This document shows positions 9,559 to 10,406 of a stretch of 10,406 nucleotides of DNA, one piece after another. The stretch's first letter is position 1, and each line of letters starts with the position of its first letter. The notes beneath the pieces were generated by a model that did not search any database, had not been told where the DNA came from, and worked only from the letters and a program-made list of their open reading frames with translations. A program made the translations under genes and the position numbers. The DNA is from Cudoniella acicularis. Taxonomy: Eukaryota; Ascomycota; Leotiomycetes; Helotiales; Helotiaceae. The DNA lies in contig JAAMPI010001798.1 in NCBI GenBank assembly GCA_013054445.1, forward strand, positions 1 to 10,406. Direction: 5' to 3'.

Positions 9559-9566
9559 TATATATA
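9559..9566 (+). promoter_or_regulatory. TATA box of the secreted-protein gene
   Basis: TATATATA lies about 130 nt before the ATG at 9695, followed by a CA-rich leader (CAGCAACAAGAACAATCACA and similar) without an ATG until the start codon. This arrangement is common in strongly transcribed genes for small secreted proteins of filamentous ascomycetes. Confidence 0.6.
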
Positions 9567-9694
9567 CCCCTCAAACCACCTGCAATAATCCAACATCAGC
9601 ATCCACTCGATTCAGCAGCGTTCAGCAACAAGAACAATCACATCTCAACTCAAGTCAATTTGATTAACTCAAACAACACCAACAATCATCCAAA

Positions 9695-10152
9695 ATGCAA
9701 TTCTCCCATATCTCAGCCATCCTCGCCATGGCTATCGCTGCCCATGCAAGAGCAACACCAGACACTACGACGTCTGCTGCAGCTGCTACACCCACAGGCC
9801 TTCCTCCCGAGTTCATCGCCTGCATCCAGCAATACGCAAGTGGAGAAGTTGGCTATCTGAAAGGCTACCCCGTCGATAGTCACGGCAAAAAAGATCACGA
9901 CTGCATTGAGAACTGGTTAGTCTTCCTCCTTCCCCTCTCCTCTCCCCTTCTCCACCCCCCCCCACCTCACATGACAAACACTAACACTCACAAAAACAAA
10001 ACAGCTCAGAAACCGGTTTCGCCAACTACAAATCCTGTGCTCCTAGCACCGCACCCCTCAAAATGAAGAGCAAGAAGAAGCGCGATGACAACGCTCAAGG
10101 AACAGATTTAGAGACTACAAAGGTGCAGGGCGAGTTGGCCTCCATCAAGTAG
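9695..10152 (+). CDS. Small secreted four-cysteine protein, possibly truncated
   Basis: Exons 9695-9915 and 10005-10152 join to 122 codons. The 89-nt intron has donor GTTAGT, a CTAAC branch site at 9981 and acceptor AACAG. The ATG has A at -3. Residues 1-20 form a signal peptide (MQFSHISAILAMAIAAHARA) with AHA or ARA as cleavage site, then a Thr/Ala-rich stretch. The mature part has four cysteines at 43, 70, 74 and 85 in the pattern CX26CX3CX10C, then a basic KSKKKR stretch ending in a Kex2-type KR site at 99-100. The frame ends at TAG 10150-10152. Directly after it the same frame is open for 41 more codons with a second copy of the cysteine pattern, so the protein may be a shortened allele. 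I do not recognise the family; secretion is well supported, function is unknown. Confidence 0.75.
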
Positions 10153-10278
10153 TGCTTTATGGATGAGTATAATTCCAAGAAGCCGGATCAGCAGAAGGCG
10201 GAGAATTGTGCTGAGCACTGTGAGCATGATTCTCTCCATGACTACAAGGATTGCATTCATGAGCAGAATGATGATTAG
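10153..10278 (+). pseudogene. Cut-off second cysteine repeat of the secreted protein
   Basis: After the TAG at 10150-10152 the frame stays open to TAG at 10276-10278. Its codons give four cysteines in the order CX17CX3CX10C, with NCAEHC and DYKDC matching IENC and NYKSC of the first copy. The retained spacing and the matching Tyr-Lys before the last cysteine argue that this was translated in an ancestor or is translated in other alleles. A splice event that removes the TAG would need an intron of only 30 nt (GTGCAG to AAGTAG), which is too short to be likely. Confidence 0.6.
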
Positions 10279-10406
10279 ATTGGTGGTTGGGTGATTGAGA
10301 GGTTTCGGAAGGAAAGAGGAAGAGATTAGATGTTGTTGGGGCGGTTTTGGAATTTTACAATGCTTTAGATGGGATTGTGGGAGGGTTAATGGGGTTGGAA
10401 TTTTAA
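10279..10406. other. 3' flank of the secreted-protein gene
   Basis: G- and T-rich DNA running to the window edge, probably 3' untranslated region. No further gene is visible. Confidence 0.5.

Noticed and set aside
9955..9963. Run of nine C
   Set aside because: A simple homopolymer within the intron of the secreted-protein gene; it may cause sequencing errors but has no evident function.
10123..10152. A 30-nt in-frame intron (GTGCAG to AAGTAG) removing the TAG in the secreted protein
   Set aside because: It is too short for normal splicing and has no branch site. RNA data could still overturn this.
10150..10158. Programmed stop-codon readthrough at TAG-TGC
   Set aside because: Known fungal readthrough contexts mostly use TGA-CTA; this context does not match, so a nonsense change is the simpler reading.

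Overview
The window reads as nuclear DNA of a filamentous ascomycete fungus (Pezizomycotina). Genes are split by short introns of roughly 50 to 120 nt with GT..AG ends and CTAAC/CTGAC-type branch sites, start codons usually carry A at -3, and the proteins are of fungal types. A Leotiomycetes-like genome would fit, but I cannot fix the class from the sequence alone.

Layout, left to right. (1) Positions 2-109 may be the last codons of a plus-strand gene entering from outside the window; evidence is weak. (2) 1055-4249, minus strand: a nine-exon oligopeptide transporter of the OPT family, nearly complete by motif content, whose splicing I could rebuild from start codon to stop. One place near the N terminus (about 4005-4054) fits either a 50-nt intron or a one-base frameshift. 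(3) 4250-5890: a 1.6-kb AT-rich gap between divergent genes, holding promoters but no gene I can support. (4) About 5891-8557, plus strand: a 731-residue protein with a RelA/SpoT-type nucleotide synthetase domain at its N terminus and a long, partly disordered C-terminal extension. It is preceded by a leader that appears to carry one or two introns and short upstream ORFs. (5) 8558-9558: mostly non-coding, with a candidate polyadenylation signal. (6) 9695-10152, plus strand: a small secreted cysteine-containing protein with one intron. An in-frame TAG ends it at 122 residues, but the same frame stays open to 10278 and encodes a second copy of the same four-cysteine pattern.

The genes do not look like one pathway or cluster. 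The points most worth a second look are the eukaryotic alarmone-synthetase-like gene, which has no hydrolase domain, and the secreted protein whose second cysteine repeat is cut off by a stop codon placed directly before its first cysteine. No CRISPR array, tRNA, rRNA or recognisable transposase was seen.
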